Shown here in pieces: positions 41,101 through 45,447 of a stretch of 64,000 bases of DNA. Position 1 is the stretch's first letter. Each line of letters opens with the position of its first letter. The DNA comes from Alentia gelatinosa (Eukaryota > Annelida > Polychaeta > Phyllodocida > Polynoidae): contig OX465590.1 of assembly GCA_950022655.1 (NCBI GenBank), positions 40,636,218 through 40,700,217 on the forward strand, in the 5' to 3' direction. The position numbers and the translations under genes were made by a program. The notes below the pieces were generated by a model. The model saw nothing but the letters and a program-made list of their open reading frames with translations, was not told the origin of the DNA and did not search any database.

Positions 41101-44032
41101 CGGTACTGCGATACATCTCCGTAGTGGAATAATGTTCCGTTTATTACCTACAACAAAGTCTCCATAGGAAATATATAGAGCACCTGGAATTCGCTACCCG
41201 GAGATTCTGGCATGTCGTATAGTTAACGACGTAATATGTTGCTGTCGCTCGAATATTACTATGCGTCAACTACTCTGAGATTGTGGCCACTCGTACACAA
41301 CACCAGTCATTATTGTGTATGTAATCGAAACATTAGATAACTGAGATTATTACCATCCTGAAGAATGTCATTTCTTACTCCGGTGTTAGGGTCAGTTATA
41401 TAATTAGCAGCACCGGTGGAGTAGAAACATGAGCATACTATAACAATATTCATCCTACCCCTAATAAAAAACTCCATAGGCTTAACACTCGGTCACCGCA
41501 TTCGGTCTGGAGTTCAGAAAAATGAAAAATATCGCTCTATCTGGATACACTTGACAAATGATGTCATTTGTTAATATAGAAGTAATTTAGACGGGCGGGG
41601 TAGGATAAATTCTAAACCAAACTCAAGTTAGTCATGTTATTGTTCATCGCACTCCAGCAAGATCACGTATTACTGCTCTCGGCTTCCCCTTGTGCAGTAA
41701 TACGCGATCTTGCCATTGTGTGATAAACAACAACACGACTAACTCTTGTTTGGTTTCTCCATATTATCCTACCCCTAATATAAAATCCCATAGGCTTAAC
41801 ATTGAGTTTCCCTTATGCCACGCTGACTGGCATACGGAGGTTTATATGCCACTAGTGGCATATAGAATTGTTATCACATAATATTCCAAAATCGAAAACC
41901 CGTTTCCTTTTAATCATTGCCAGCGCATTCCACTCCTGGAGTTTTGGCTCCGGACTTCACTCGGCTTCGCCTCGTGAAATCACTTTGCCAAACTCCAGTC
42001 GTGGCATACAATGGCCAAGATTAAAACTCATCCCGTTTTACGATAATATGTTTATTGACTCACACTATGTTTCAAACAGCTTGGAGCATAGTAATGACAG
42101 TAAAAGAAGGGTACCTATATTCTCCGATCCGGCCAGGAAGTAGGTGGCGCTCCGAACCCCCTTGGCGGCCATTTTCGAGAAGCACCTCCGCAATGCTAAA
42201 CGTATGACCCATTCGGACGTCCATTTATATTACATTTTAATGTGTGAGGATGTTTTAACTAATTCTGAAGAAATTTCCCAGACAAAATCAGACTTCCCTG
42301 GTAATTTCAGACCAAATGATTATCTGGTAGCCCCAGTTAAGGCTATAAACGCGATGTCAACAAATCGTCGAAACAAGCGATTTTCTTCGAGTTGGCACAT
42401 TCAAATTATATCTGAATAATGTAAATTCTCCGATCCGGCTTGGAAGTAGGTGGCGCTATGAACCCGCTGGGCGGCCATTTTGGGAAGCACCTCCGCAATG
42501 CTAGATCTATGGAACCGTTCGGACGTCCATTTATGATACTTTTTAATGTGTGAGGATGTTTTAAGTAATTCTGAAGAAATTCCCAACACCAAATCAGACT
42601 TCCCTGGTAATTTCAGATCAAATGATTATCTGGTAGCCCCAGTTAAGGCTATAAACGCGATGTCAACAAATCGTCGAAACACCCAGTTTTCTTCGAGTTG
42701 GCACTTTAAATTATGTCGGAATAATGTAAATAATCCCATTTTAATTATTACATGTACAGAGTGCACAGGAGAAGGTCGATTAATATAGTTTTTCACCATT
42801 TTGGACTATGACAGCACTTTGTATTCACCAGCCAAGATGGCGGATCGATCCGTTGTCAGGTGAATTTGCATAATTTGGAGGGTATTTTGAACCGGAAGTC
42901 AGCGGCCGGATCGGCGAATAATCCTATTTCAATTACTACATGTATAGAATGCACAGGAGAAGGTTGATTAATGTAGTTTTTTGCCATTTTAGACTCTGAC
43001 AGCGCTTTGTATTCACCAGCCAAGATGGCGGATCGATCCGTTGTCAGGTGAATTTACATATTTTGGAGGTTTTTTTTAACCGGAAGTGTCCATCCGGATC
43101 GGAGAATAGAACGTCCTGACCATGCTGTACAAGTCACAGAACGAGATGGTAATTTACGGTTTGTACCTACCGAGGCATTTTTGCCGAGTTCCGTACAGAC
43201 GGTAAATTATCATCGAGTTCTGTGACTTGTACAAGCATGGTTGGACTTTATATATTTACTATATACCCAAAATTAAAAAAAGATCATTGATTCAATTTTT
43301 AACAACCGATATGTTAATAAACGTGTATGGCAAGGTGGTCCGTATTTTGGTGTACGCACCACTGGTCCGTACAGTATTTTTACGTCATATGCCGAAACGG
43401 TGCGTATTCAAAGTATATACGGCATGGGTATATAGTAAAATATAAAACTACAATGTAACATGCAAATATATGAAAATACAATACATGCGGAGATTCAATA
43501 CATTTGTAAGCGGAGATTCTATTATTTTCCTTATTATTTGGGGCCATCCATAAAGTACGGTCGCACTGAGGGGGGATGAGGGGGTCAAAGATCTTGGAAA
43601 TTTTGCGTATGCTCCCTCTTTGTTCTATTGCATACAAGATTTGTAGAGGGGGTAGGGGGGTCAAAAATTTCAGATATTCTGCGTACATACTTTATGGATG
43701 GTCCCTTTGCTCACAACTCAGATCTTCAAATGGATGGTTGACTTAAAATAGGCGTTGTGTTTCCTGAGGAATTGGCTTACACTGTACAATAATTTGCACT
43801 CGGTTGATTGTAGCCATGTTATAAGTACATACATATTTGGGCTCTTGCTGTAATCTCTTAATCACTAATATAGTGAGTACGCATAGACTTAGACATATAT
43901 CTCTACGAGTTCAGTACAGTAGACTTACCTGCCGTGCAGTTTGGTGGAGATGGGTGGATTCCCGTTGTTTGAGGACATACTCCTTGGCGTTGTCGTACTC
44001 CTTGTCCAGTGGTCAGCTGGGTTCTGAGGCAT
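12555..44032 (-). CDS. ABCG-family half-transporter, 15 coding exons
   Basis: Membrane ABC transporter of subfamily G (nucleotide-binding domain first, then six membrane helices); such half-transporters work as dimers. Joining 15 phase-compatible GT-AG exons gives 767 aa (749 if the second Met is used). Walker A GPSGAGKST (79-87), Q-loop YVLQQD, signature LSGGE (183-187), Walker B MLMLLDE (Glu208), D-loop SGLDS and H-loop His241 (TTIHQPSS) are all intact, so it looks functional. Helices lie near 422-438, 453-472, 504-522, 526-545, 546-575 and 650-671. The last external loop has Cys615/Cys626 and two N-glycosylation sites (NMT 619, NST 633). The [17 protein letters not shown] segment recalls plant-type ABCGs as much as vertebrate ABCG2. 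The substrate is unknown. An 89-residue low-complexity tail follows the last helix. No poly(A) signal was recognised. Confidence 0.93.
12644..12735 (-). repeat. 36-bp coding tandem repeat in ABCG C-terminal tail
   Basis: About 2.5 copies of a 36-bp unit, phased by CATGGTTAC at 12644, 12680 and 12716. On the coding strand they read [12 protein letters not shown] then [12 protein letters not shown], degrading into [11 protein letters not shown]. The unit length is a multiple of three, so copy number can change without breaking the frame. Confidence 0.8.
13331..13669 (+). mobile_element. tRNA-derived SINE
   Basis: The head has a perfect pol III A-box (GTTAGCTCAGTGGT) and a B-box-like GATTCGGGTCCC. 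The anticodon-loop region reads CTTGTAAT, as in tRNA-Thr(TGT). A body follows (GGGAAGTAAAAGAACTCTC, GTGTAGGGGTGAGGTTTCT) and the tail is AAACCAACCAACTAACC. The body matches 588-745 in reverse, so it is a repeat family and not a tRNA gene. It lies in the last intron of the ABCG gene. Confidence 0.8.
14455..14605. repeat. Foldback palindrome with CCTACCCC-type module edge
   Basis: Arms GGTTTCAGATACAAGCGGCC / GCTTATGTCTGAAACC, inner arms GTATGCTCCGAGGAGTTGAC / GTCAACTCCAAGGAGCATAC, tip ATCCGAGCGAATGAGAGGAT. Preceded by GGGGTAGGATAAAA at 14445 with CAGTGTTAAGCCAATGGCG before it. Confidence 0.6.
14799..15109 (+). mobile_element. Foldback element, family FB-d
   Basis: TATGGAGAAACCAAACGAG start. 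Arms contain CGCACGACGGCAAGATC / GATCTTGCCGGAGTGCGAT, tip ACGCGAGGCGAAGCCGAGAGC. Module TTTATCCTACCCC...GGGGTAGGATAA with box CAATGTTAAGCCTATGGAG. Ends 35 bp from the ABCG exon 14 donor. Confidence 0.76.
15144..15261 (-). CDS. ABCG gene coding exon 14
   Basis: 118 nt. Acceptor gtgtgtcag, donor gtaagt. Encodes [20 protein letters not shown] and [14 protein letters not shown], the start of the large external loop. Confidence 0.92.
15396..15530 (+). repeat. Solo CCTACCCC-type module
   Basis: ATTATCCTACCCC...CATGTTAAGCCTATAGCG...TAGGGGTAGGATAAA with internal TGGCATAAAC/GTGACATAAAC motifs, but no adjacent palindrome. A relative is at 29075-29185. Confidence 0.6.
15842..16105 (+). mobile_element. 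TATAGGGCACA MITE, copy 1
   Basis: About 265 bp from TATAGAGGGCACATAGCTAT to CATTCTGTGCCCTATA; contains CAGCAGAAAATAGTGG and GGCACTATCTTACAATTT. Other copies at 24052-24315 and 30284-30546. Confidence 0.72.
16152..16390 (+). repeat. Partial relative of the CCCTTTAAGG MITE
   Basis: Begins AACCCTTTAAGGACGCA with GATGCCTGGAGGCAT repeats and continues CCAATATT...AAATGTTTCAACA. Another copy at 39009-39145 shares the same order. No matching right end is visible. Confidence 0.55.
16531..17277. mobile_element. GGGGGCTGTTTCACTAG repeat, copy 1
   Basis: Terminal inverted repeats AGGGGGCTGTTTCACTAG / CTAGTGAAATAGCTCCCAG. Inside, CAACAGTG(GC) / GCCACTGTTG motifs recur in both senses. Ends 28 bp from the exon 13 donor of the ABCG gene. 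Copy 2 at 28205-29062. Confidence 0.7.
17305..17395 (-). CDS. ABCG gene coding exon 13
   Basis: 91 nt. Acceptor ttttacag, donor gtaagt. Encodes [20 protein letters not shown] and [11 protein letters not shown], membrane helix 5. A repeat ends about 28 bp past the donor. Confidence 0.92.
17935..18025. repeat. Foldback palindrome (singleton)
   Basis: GATTGGATGCGCCACAATCATC / GATTACGGCACATCCAAAGG arms around tip ATTGAGGCAAAGCCGAGTTA. In ABCG intron 12. Confidence 0.5.
18345..18655 (+). mobile_element. Foldback element, family FB-e
   Basis: Palindrome with tip CTCATGAGGCAGAGCAGAGTAG, arms GAAAATATCCCATGAGTTTTGG / AATGGCATATTTTC. Module TTTATCTCACC... to CAGGGGTGACATAA with box AATGTTAACTCTATAG. 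Second copy 35738-36008. Confidence 0.68.
18661..18878 (-). CDS. ABCG gene coding exon 12
   Basis: 218 nt. Acceptor gctttcag, donor gtaagt. Encodes [20 protein letters not shown], the typical ABCG cytosolic loop (E-R-x-V-x-x-x-E-R), and membrane helices 3 and 4. Confidence 0.94.
18913..19371. mobile_element. Iteron-type MITE with telomere-like core
   Basis: Terminal inverted repeats ACTGGAGAA(T/C)T(T/C)GACCCG. The motif GACCCGTAACGAACTC is repeated at the left end and inverted at the right. The centre (19118-19231) is a degenerate CCCTAA array. Same plan as 3750-4056, with an unrelated end motif. In ABCG intron 11, next to exon 12. Confidence 0.7.
19118..19231. repeat. Degenerate interstitial telomere-like array
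   Basis: Mostly CCCTAA, CCCTAT and CCCCAA hexamers and near variants, about 18 units. Inside the iteron MITE 18913-19371, so probably carried by the element rather than marking an old chromosome end. Confidence 0.75.
19390..19930. repeat. Diverged relative of the CCGACCCGA repeat
   Basis: GAAGCCTATAAGACAGCGAA start; contains GCCCGACGGTCGGGC, GACCGACTCTGCC and GATTCTGAGTCGGCTGTTT, as in 44766-45440. In ABCG intron 11. Confidence 0.5.
20041..20955. mobile_element. CCCCTTAAGCGGGG iteron element, copy 1
   Basis: ACAGTAGAACCCCTCTTAAGG at the left; at the right, tandem TCCCCTTAAGCGGGGTG units and GAAGAGGGGTTTTTGCCTACTGTA. The interior has an AT-rich block with (CAT)n at 20316-20346, and a duplicated GC-rich block (GCGGCCGCATAAGCGACTCA at 20389 and 20543). 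In ABCG intron 11. Confidence 0.7.
21107..21164 (-). CDS. ABCG gene coding exon 11
   Basis: 58 nt. Acceptor ctgtttgcag, donor gtaagt. Encodes [19 protein letters not shown], membrane helix 2. Confidence 0.9.
21911..22515 (+). mobile_element. Foldback element FB-c split by a nested insertion
   Basis: FB-c palindrome (tip CACAAGGCGAAGCCGCGTG) and module up to GAGTCTATAG at 22170. It resumes near 22480 with GCTCTATGGAG...GGGGTGAGATAA. The roughly 310 bp between is another repeat, also seen at 11025-11330 and 62800-63020. In ABCG intron 10. Confidence 0.68.
22516..22843 (+). mobile_element. Foldback element, family FB-d, copy 2
   Basis: Begins GGAGAAACCAAACGAGAG, directly after the GGGGTGAGATAAT end of an FB-c element. 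The palindrome tip is deleted; the module is intact. Followed immediately by the GGCCACT MITE. Confidence 0.72.
22846..23246. mobile_element. GGCCACT(A)n MITE, copy 1
   Basis: Inverted ends AGGCCACTAAAAAAAACAAC / TTTTTGGAGTGGCCTA, then CTCATCACC motifs, a (T)n and a (A)28 tract, and a CCTGCGTAAGCGG-type centre. Ends 20 bp from the ABCG exon 10 donor. Confidence 0.65.
23266..23528 (-). CDS. ABCG gene coding exon 10
   Basis: 263 nt. Acceptor cacatttcag, donor gtcagt. Encodes [19 protein letters not shown], the connecting helix, and membrane helix 1 ([15 protein letters not shown]). A MITE end sits about 20 bp beyond the donor. Confidence 0.93.
23872..24023 (-). CDS. ABCG gene coding exon 9
   Basis: 152 nt. 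Acceptor gtttacag, donor gtgagc. Encodes [20 protein letters not shown] and an acidic linker ([14 protein letters not shown]). Weakly conserved region: the exon is supported by open frame, phase and splice sites rather than by family motifs. Confidence 0.75.
24052..24315 (+). mobile_element. TATAGGGCACA MITE, copy 2
   Basis: Same ends and interior as 15842-16105. Starts 28 bp upstream of ABCG exon 9. Confidence 0.72.
24504..24567 (-). CDS. ABCG gene coding exon 8
   Basis: 64 nt. Acceptor acatttcag, donor gtaagt. Encodes the charged linker [20 protein letters not shown]. Found by splice sites and phase; too short for open-frame detection. Confidence 0.85.
24670..24795 (+). mobile_element. Foldback element, family FB-a, palindrome only
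   Basis: Arms GAGTGTTTGGTCTGTGTCGC and GGTGAACGGGGACTCAAACC. The tip is deleted or diverged and no module follows. In ABCG intron 7. Confidence 0.6.
24984..25077 (-). CDS. ABCG gene coding exon 7
   Basis: 94 nt. Acceptor acatttaag, donor gtgagt. Encodes [14 protein letters not shown] and YNPADFI, the usual end of the ABCG nucleotide-binding domain. Confidence 0.93.
26115..26400. repeat. 59-bp tandem repeat
   Basis: Five units of CTCTCATTACACTAAAATAATGG plus GAATACAATAATAATGTATAC. Single diverged units lie at 25845 and 26680. In ABCG intron 6 side sequence, upstream of exon 7. Confidence 0.75.
26405..26668 (+). mobile_element. Foldback element, family FB-f
   Basis: Arms AATTTCATATGAATGTTTA / TGTAAACAATTATATGAAATT, tip AGCATGAAGCGGAGCTGAGTGCT. 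Module TTTATCCTACCCC...GAGGGGTAGGGTAAA with box CATGTTAGGTCTATGGAG. Ends about 110 bp before exon 6 of the ABCG gene. Confidence 0.68.
26781..26942 (-). CDS. ABCG gene coding exon 6
   Basis: 162 nt, phase 0 at both ends. Acceptor ccctacag, donor gtgagt. Begins with catalytic Glu208 (EPTSGLDSA) and carries the H-loop [10 protein letters not shown] and [11 protein letters not shown]. Confidence 0.95.
26985..27128. repeat. Near-perfect 60-bp-arm palindrome
   Basis: GAAACAGGCTTACTGTCTCC...GATCAGATGAACC, short centre GATGCCGGAGGCAG, then the inverse arm. Very few mismatches, so recently formed or converted. No module on either side. In ABCG intron 5, 42 bp upstream of exon 6. Confidence 0.75.
27351..27648 (+). 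mobile_element. Foldback element, family FB-c, with empty-site evidence
   Basis: Full copy from TATAGAGGAAACC to GGGGTGAGATA. The flanks (AGCGAATGTCTATGAAATAC and CCGCTGCTAGGGGT) are contiguous at about 62492-62529, which acts as the unoccupied site. ATAC sits at both borders, a likely target duplication. Confidence 0.78.
27674..27915 (+). mobile_element. Foldback element, family FB-g, copy 1
   Basis: GAAGGAAACCCACGAGATGAAA start. Inner arms CCACCTCGTTTGA/TCAAACGAGGTGGAG with the tip reduced to ATTACTCTGCGG. Module with box CATTAAGCATATGGAG and end CCGGGGTGAGATAA. Confidence 0.65.
27925..28150. repeat. Degraded foldback sequences
   Basis: Arms AGTTAGTGTGACTGAATGGAG / ATTCAGTCACGCTCACTGTG around 27960. 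Further on, GAACGCTAACTCGGGTTCAG then TATTTATCCTACCCCATCTC marks the start of a module that is cut by the repeat at 28205. Confidence 0.4.
28205..29062. mobile_element. GGGGGCTGTTTCACTAG repeat, copy 2
   Basis: GGGGCCGTTTCACTAGTG start, CCTAGTGAAACAGCCCCCTGG end. Partly inverted relative to copy 1. Both copies share TTCTTCATATTTGGTACGAT-like and CTCCCTCCGTAGTGCGGCGG blocks. In ABCG intron 5. Confidence 0.7.
29075..29185 (+). repeat. Solo module, right part
   Basis: TGGCATAAAAAACACTTTAT...CTATGCTAAGTCTATGGCG...TAGGGGTAGGATA, relative of 15396-15530. Ends about 15 bp from the exon 5 donor. Confidence 0.55.
29199..29299 (-). CDS. ABCG gene coding exon 5
   Basis: 101 nt. Acceptor gctgacag, donor gtgagt. 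Contains the ABC signature [16 protein letters not shown] and Walker B up to Asp207. Its first bases are copied into the adjoining 104-bp minisatellite. Confidence 0.94.
29297..30228. repeat. 104-bp minisatellite derived from the exon 5 acceptor region
   Basis: Nine units of exactly 104 bp (TCAC at 29297, 29401, 29505, 29609, 29713, 29817, 29921, 30025, 30129). The first unit spans the ABCG exon 5/intron 4 boundary. Each later unit repeats a piece of exon 5 start (TGATGGGYGGC on the coding strand) preceded by an AG and about 80 bp of upstream intron. Confidence 0.88.
30284..30546 (-). mobile_element. TATAGGGCACA MITE, copy 3
   Basis: Reverse copy: TATAGGGCAGAGAGTGATTG to GCTATGTGCCCTCATTATA. 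In ABCG intron 4. Confidence 0.72.
31071..31472 (-). mobile_element. Foldback element, family FB-h, copy 1
   Basis: Module TTATTATCCATCGTATAC... with repeated GTGGTATACGG, then a palindrome with arms GATGATTTTGTGGACAGGC / GCCTGTCCACAAAACCATCG and tip CACTCGCTAGCGCTCGTG. In ABCG intron 4. Confidence 0.72.
31541..31823 (+). mobile_element. Foldback element (singleton) with TCACCCC-type module
   Basis: Arms TCTCCACGAGTTTGATG / CATTCAAACGAGTTGGAGA, tip GAACGAGGTGACAGCCGAGTG. Module box ATGATAAGCATATTGG and end CAGGGGTGAGATAAAC. Confidence 0.62.
32041..32997. repeat. 65-bp tandem array in ABCG intron 4
   Basis: About 15 units of 64-66 bp (ACATTTGCGAGGATTTATT...TCTGCTGAGAA). Three unit types alternate (GCGAGG, GCAAGT, GCGTGG), forming a higher-order period near 195 bp. 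Ends about 20 bp from the exon 4 donor. Confidence 0.85.
33019..33124 (-). CDS. ABCG gene coding exon 4
   Basis: 106 nt. Acceptor attttcag, donor gtacgt. Encodes [11 protein letters not shown] and [17 protein letters not shown] of the helical subdomain. The 65-bp tandem array begins right after its donor. Confidence 0.92.
33901..34196 (-). mobile_element. Foldback element, family FB-c, reverse copy
   Basis: Module first (ATTTCACCCCAGATATTTTC, box reversed as CATAGACTTAACATT), palindrome after, ending GGGTTTCCTCTATAG. In ABCG intron 3, about 150 bp past the exon 3 donor. Confidence 0.73.
34343..34512 (-). CDS. ABCG gene coding exon 3
   Basis: 170 nt. Acceptor gtgtttcag, donor gtcagt. Completes Walker A ([13 protein letters not shown]) and contains the Q-loop [13 protein letters not shown]. 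An (A)n/(AAT)n tract lies about 20 bp past the donor. Confidence 0.94.
34746..35320 (+). mobile_element. R570 interspersed repeat, copy 1
   Basis: Starts TAGGCCTTTTTCCACTGACC and ends in GCGGCCGC...GGGCCGTTAGGCGGCGCTGAACGGCAACACCTG. Also present at 37327-37883, 46085-46657 and 49326-49899 at nearly the same length. The ends show only weak inverted similarity (CAGGTGTTGCCG against CACAGGCCGGTGTCGC). No coding capacity; probably a non-autonomous DNA element. Confidence 0.75.
35508..35730 (+). mobile_element. Foldback element, family FB-c, truncated
   Basis: Lacks most of the left arm. Right arm GATGGGATCAAGCTCCGATC and part of the module to GTACTAGTTCCCAATGGG. Followed directly by FB-e. Confidence 0.6.
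35738..36008 (+). mobile_element. Foldback element, family FB-e, copy 2
   Basis: Tip CTCACGAGGCAAAGCTGAGTGAG, arms CACTGAAATTATGCCATTC / AATGGCATATTTTCAGTGGC. The module lacks the final GGGGTGAGATAA. Confidence 0.66.
36324..37066. mobile_element. CCCCTTAAGCGGGG iteron element, copy 2
   Basis: Same termini (ACAGTAAAACCCCTCTTAAGG ... GAAGAGGGGTTTTACTGTA) and the same ACATAAATGAAGGAAACGATGG interior. Has a (C)n tract at 36640-36655. Lies 54 bp from ABCG exon 2's donor. Confidence 0.72.
37120..37259 (-). CDS. ABCG gene coding exon 2
   Basis: 140 nt. Acceptor ttttccag, donor gtcagt. Encodes [20 protein letters not shown] and the first half of Walker A (MGPSG). Confidence 0.92.
37327..37883 (-). 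mobile_element. R570 interspersed repeat, copy 2
   Basis: Reverse-oriented, near full-length copy, starting CAGGTGTTGCCG and ending AAAAAGGCCTA. Lies in ABCG intron 1, 68 bp upstream of exon 2. Confidence 0.75.
38095..38268. mobile_element. GCGTAAGCGGACACC iteron MITE
   Basis: Short element ACAGTAGAAGCCCGCCCAACG ... GCGGGGTGTCCGTTCTACTGT. Related in design to the CCCCTTAAG elements, with a different iteron. Related stretches are at 50580-50665 and 50866-50950. Confidence 0.65.
38585..38905. mobile_element. Foldback element with TTACTCAC-type module
   Basis: Module TATTTATTACTCACCT...GTGAGTAATAAATA containing CATACTAAGCCTATGGAG, then a palindrome with arms ACATTACCATGATTTCGATC / GATCGAAATCATGGTAATGT and tip TCCTCGCTATCGCTCGGAG. 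Confidence 0.62.
39009..39145 (+). repeat. Partial relative of the CCCTTTAAGG MITE
   Basis: TTAACCTTTTAAAGACGCATG then GATCCAATATTT and AAATGTTTCAACACATAAATAATA, homologous to 16152-16390. Confidence 0.5.
39591..39990 (+). mobile_element. Foldback element, family FB-h, copy 2
   Basis: ACAATAATCGATGGTTTTGT start, tip GTACTCGCTAGCGAGTG, module with CCGTATACCA motifs ending GTATACGACGGATAATAA. In ABCG intron 1. Confidence 0.72.
40314..41026. mobile_element. GTGCGATGCGAC iteron element, copy 1
   Basis: Inverted ends AAAGGTCCGGCCCCACTGGTGCGAT / ATCGCACCAGTGGGGCCGGGCCTTT (25 bp each). Many TGCGAT/ATCGCA and GCGACGGATCCGTCGC motifs inside. Copy 2 at 55735-56449. In ABCG intron 1. Confidence 0.72.
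41090..41320. repeat. Foldback element, degraded
   Basis: Box in reverse (AAAGTCTCCATAGG), arms GGAGATTCTGGCATGTCG / CTGAGATTGTGGCCACTCG, tip AATATGTTGCTGTCGCTCGAATATT. The single TTTATTACC edge has no clear partner. Confidence 0.45.
41451..41763 (-). mobile_element. Foldback element, family FB-d, reverse copy
   Basis: ATCCTACCCCTAATAAAAAA, box reversed, palindrome, ending GTTTGGTTTCTCCATA. Joined without spacer to FB-b. Confidence 0.75.
41765..42047 (-). mobile_element. Foldback element, family FB-b, reverse copy
   Basis: Module first (ATCCTACCCCTAATATAAAA, box in reverse, GTGGCATA motifs), then the palindrome with tip CACTCGGCTTCGCCTCGTG. Abuts the FB-d copy at 41451-41763 with no spacer. 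Confidence 0.75.
42125..42735. repeat. 300-bp direct tandem duplication
   Basis: Two copies (42125-42425, 42427-42735) of a segment from CTCCGATCCGG to TCGTCGAAACA with about 10% differences. Each has an 80-90 codon open frame, but the differences do not look coding. In ABCG intron 1. Confidence 0.75.
42722..43105. repeat. 190-bp direct tandem duplication
   Basis: Two copies of CACAGGAGAAGGTYGATTAAT ... CCAAGATGGCGGATCGATCC ... AACCGGAAGT, adjoining the 300-bp duplication. CGGATCGG motifs tie both duplications to one repeat family. Confidence 0.72.
43115..43435 (+). mobile_element. Foldback element, family FB-i, copy 1
   Basis: Arms CATGCTGTACAAGTCACAGA / TCTGTGACTTGTACAAGCATG, tip ACCGAGGCATTTTTGCCGAG. 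Module CTATATACCC...GGGTATATAG with repeated GGTCCGTA motifs. Confidence 0.68.
43540..43705. mobile_element. GGGGCCATCCATAAAGTA MITE
   Basis: 166 bp with inverted ends GGGGCCATCCATAAAGTACG / GTACATACTTTATGGATGGTCCC and two GGGGGTCAAA stretches inside. Between ABCG exons 1 and 2. Confidence 0.72.
43929..44032 (-). CDS. ABCG gene coding exon 1
   Basis: Ends AG before donor gtaagt, and the next exon supplies C (AGC, Ser). An in-frame TGA lies 9 bp upstream of the Met at 44032, so the reading frame begins here. The second Met at 43978 ([16 protein letters not shown]) has A at -3 and may be the real start. Encodes only a short cytosolic N-terminus. It stands alone among repeats, 6.7 kb from exon 2. 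Confidence 0.72.
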
Positions 44033-44312
44033 CCACGGTTTTCAAACTGACCAGAAGGTCAGCGACACGGCCACTAAATCCTGCACGTGTTCCACCAGGT
44101 GACCCAAGGAGGCTTGTTTACACCGCCTTTCAAAAGTTACATCACCAGAAGCTTACACCCCGAGATAGACCCGGCCCAAGACCGTGACTCGCGCCCACCC
44201 CCTCTCCTCCCGCCCCCCCTCCCGCCCCCCCCCCCTCTCCTCTCACCCACCCACTCTCTCCTCCCGCCCACCCCCTCCTCGCATGGAGGGTTTGCGGTTA
44301 ATTATACCTTAA

Positions 44313-44760
44313 GAGGGTGCGTCCACCAACCACGACAAGGCTACGACAAGAGCAGACAAGAGAGTTCCTATCGGCACCTTGTCGCAGCCTTGTCGTGAGA
44401 AGAGCAGTGTCGGGACAGCGCTATCGGGCCGTGTCGTAGAGGTCGGTGGTTGCCGAAAAAAAGGCGTCGATGGTCCCGACACACTACGACAGTGATATCG
44501 AAGAAAACCACAACACTCCACGACAAAGGTCTAGTCGTAGCAAAAATCGAACATGTTCGATATTGTCGTAGCCTTGTCGAAGGCCCCCGACAGGCCCCCG
44601 ACAGTCGCAGCCTGGCGTGGCCTTGTCGTAGACTCTTGTCGGGAACTATGGTCCACCAACCACGACAAGGCTACGATACGCTTTCCAATCGTAGACCTGT
44701 CGTGGACCTTGTCGGAAAGCCATTGTCGTAGCCTTGTCGTGGTTGGTGGACGCACCCTCT
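44313..44760. mobile_element. ACGACAAGGCTACGAC iteron element
   Basis: Perfect inverted ends of about 35 bp starting AGAGGGTGCGTCCACCAACC. The whole interior is made of ACGACAAGG / CCTTGTCGT motifs. TAA lies at both borders. 280 bp upstream of ABCG exon 1. Confidence 0.75.
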
Positions 44761-44765
44761 AAAGG

Positions 44766-45440
44766 CAGCACCCACCAACCTCTATAAAGCCTATAAGACA
44801 CCGACCCGACGGCTGTGCCCGATTCTACCTTTCCCCGACGGATCCGTCGGGTCTGTGACAATCTGCATCAATCGGGTCAGTGTACGCACTTCACCGACCC
44901 GATTTTATTGCTTTTCCCGACGCGTCGGGCATTACTACCATGTCAGATATGACCGACTCTGCCCGACCTTAAGATTCCGGTGTACGCACTTTCACCGATT
45001 CTTACCGATTTTGAGTTGGCTATTTGAAAAGCGATGTTACCTATCCCCTAGTTCGATTTAGAAGTTAGAAGTATACCGATTTGTAGGGGAGATAGTGGCG
45101 ATTATAAACCTGAAAACCGTATCCCGATATCTTAATTGGATCCGAAGTTATTAAACTTTGAATTAATTTCTATGATTCCACACCAGCGGCCCATGGCTCA
45201 CCCCGTCCCCGATAGAGTTCCCGACTAGAATTGAAGAATTCTTGTCGGGAATGTTTTCCTATCGTAGCGGTGGGTGCCAGCTTACGACACGGCTCCCGAT
45301 TGGACTACGACTAGACCACGAGTGGATATTCTTATTGTAGCCCTTCTGGATTCTATATGTTTGATATTTTCTGAGATTGGAATTCAATCGGGAAAGGTTC
45401 CGATTGGAATGGAGACATTCCGATTGGAATTTCTTATGGG
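44766..45440. repeat. GACCCGACGGATCCGTCGGG repeat field
   Basis: Contains CGACCCGATT, CCCGACGCGTCGGGCATT and CCGATTGGAATT motifs, matching parts of 19390-19930, 51995-52560 and 52560-53455. Elements of at least two related kinds are mixed here; borders unclear. Confidence 0.5.
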
Positions 45441-45447
45441 CTGTGCT

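Noticed and set aside
42144..42788. Two similar open frames of 80-91 codons in a tandem duplication
   Set aside because: They lie in a duplicated repeat. The two predicted proteins differ without codon-position bias, carry no domain motif, and begin inside repeat sequence.
44150..44290. Possible proline-rich coding region
   Set aside because: C/T-rich simple sequence (CCCCCTCCC); the open frame is compositional.
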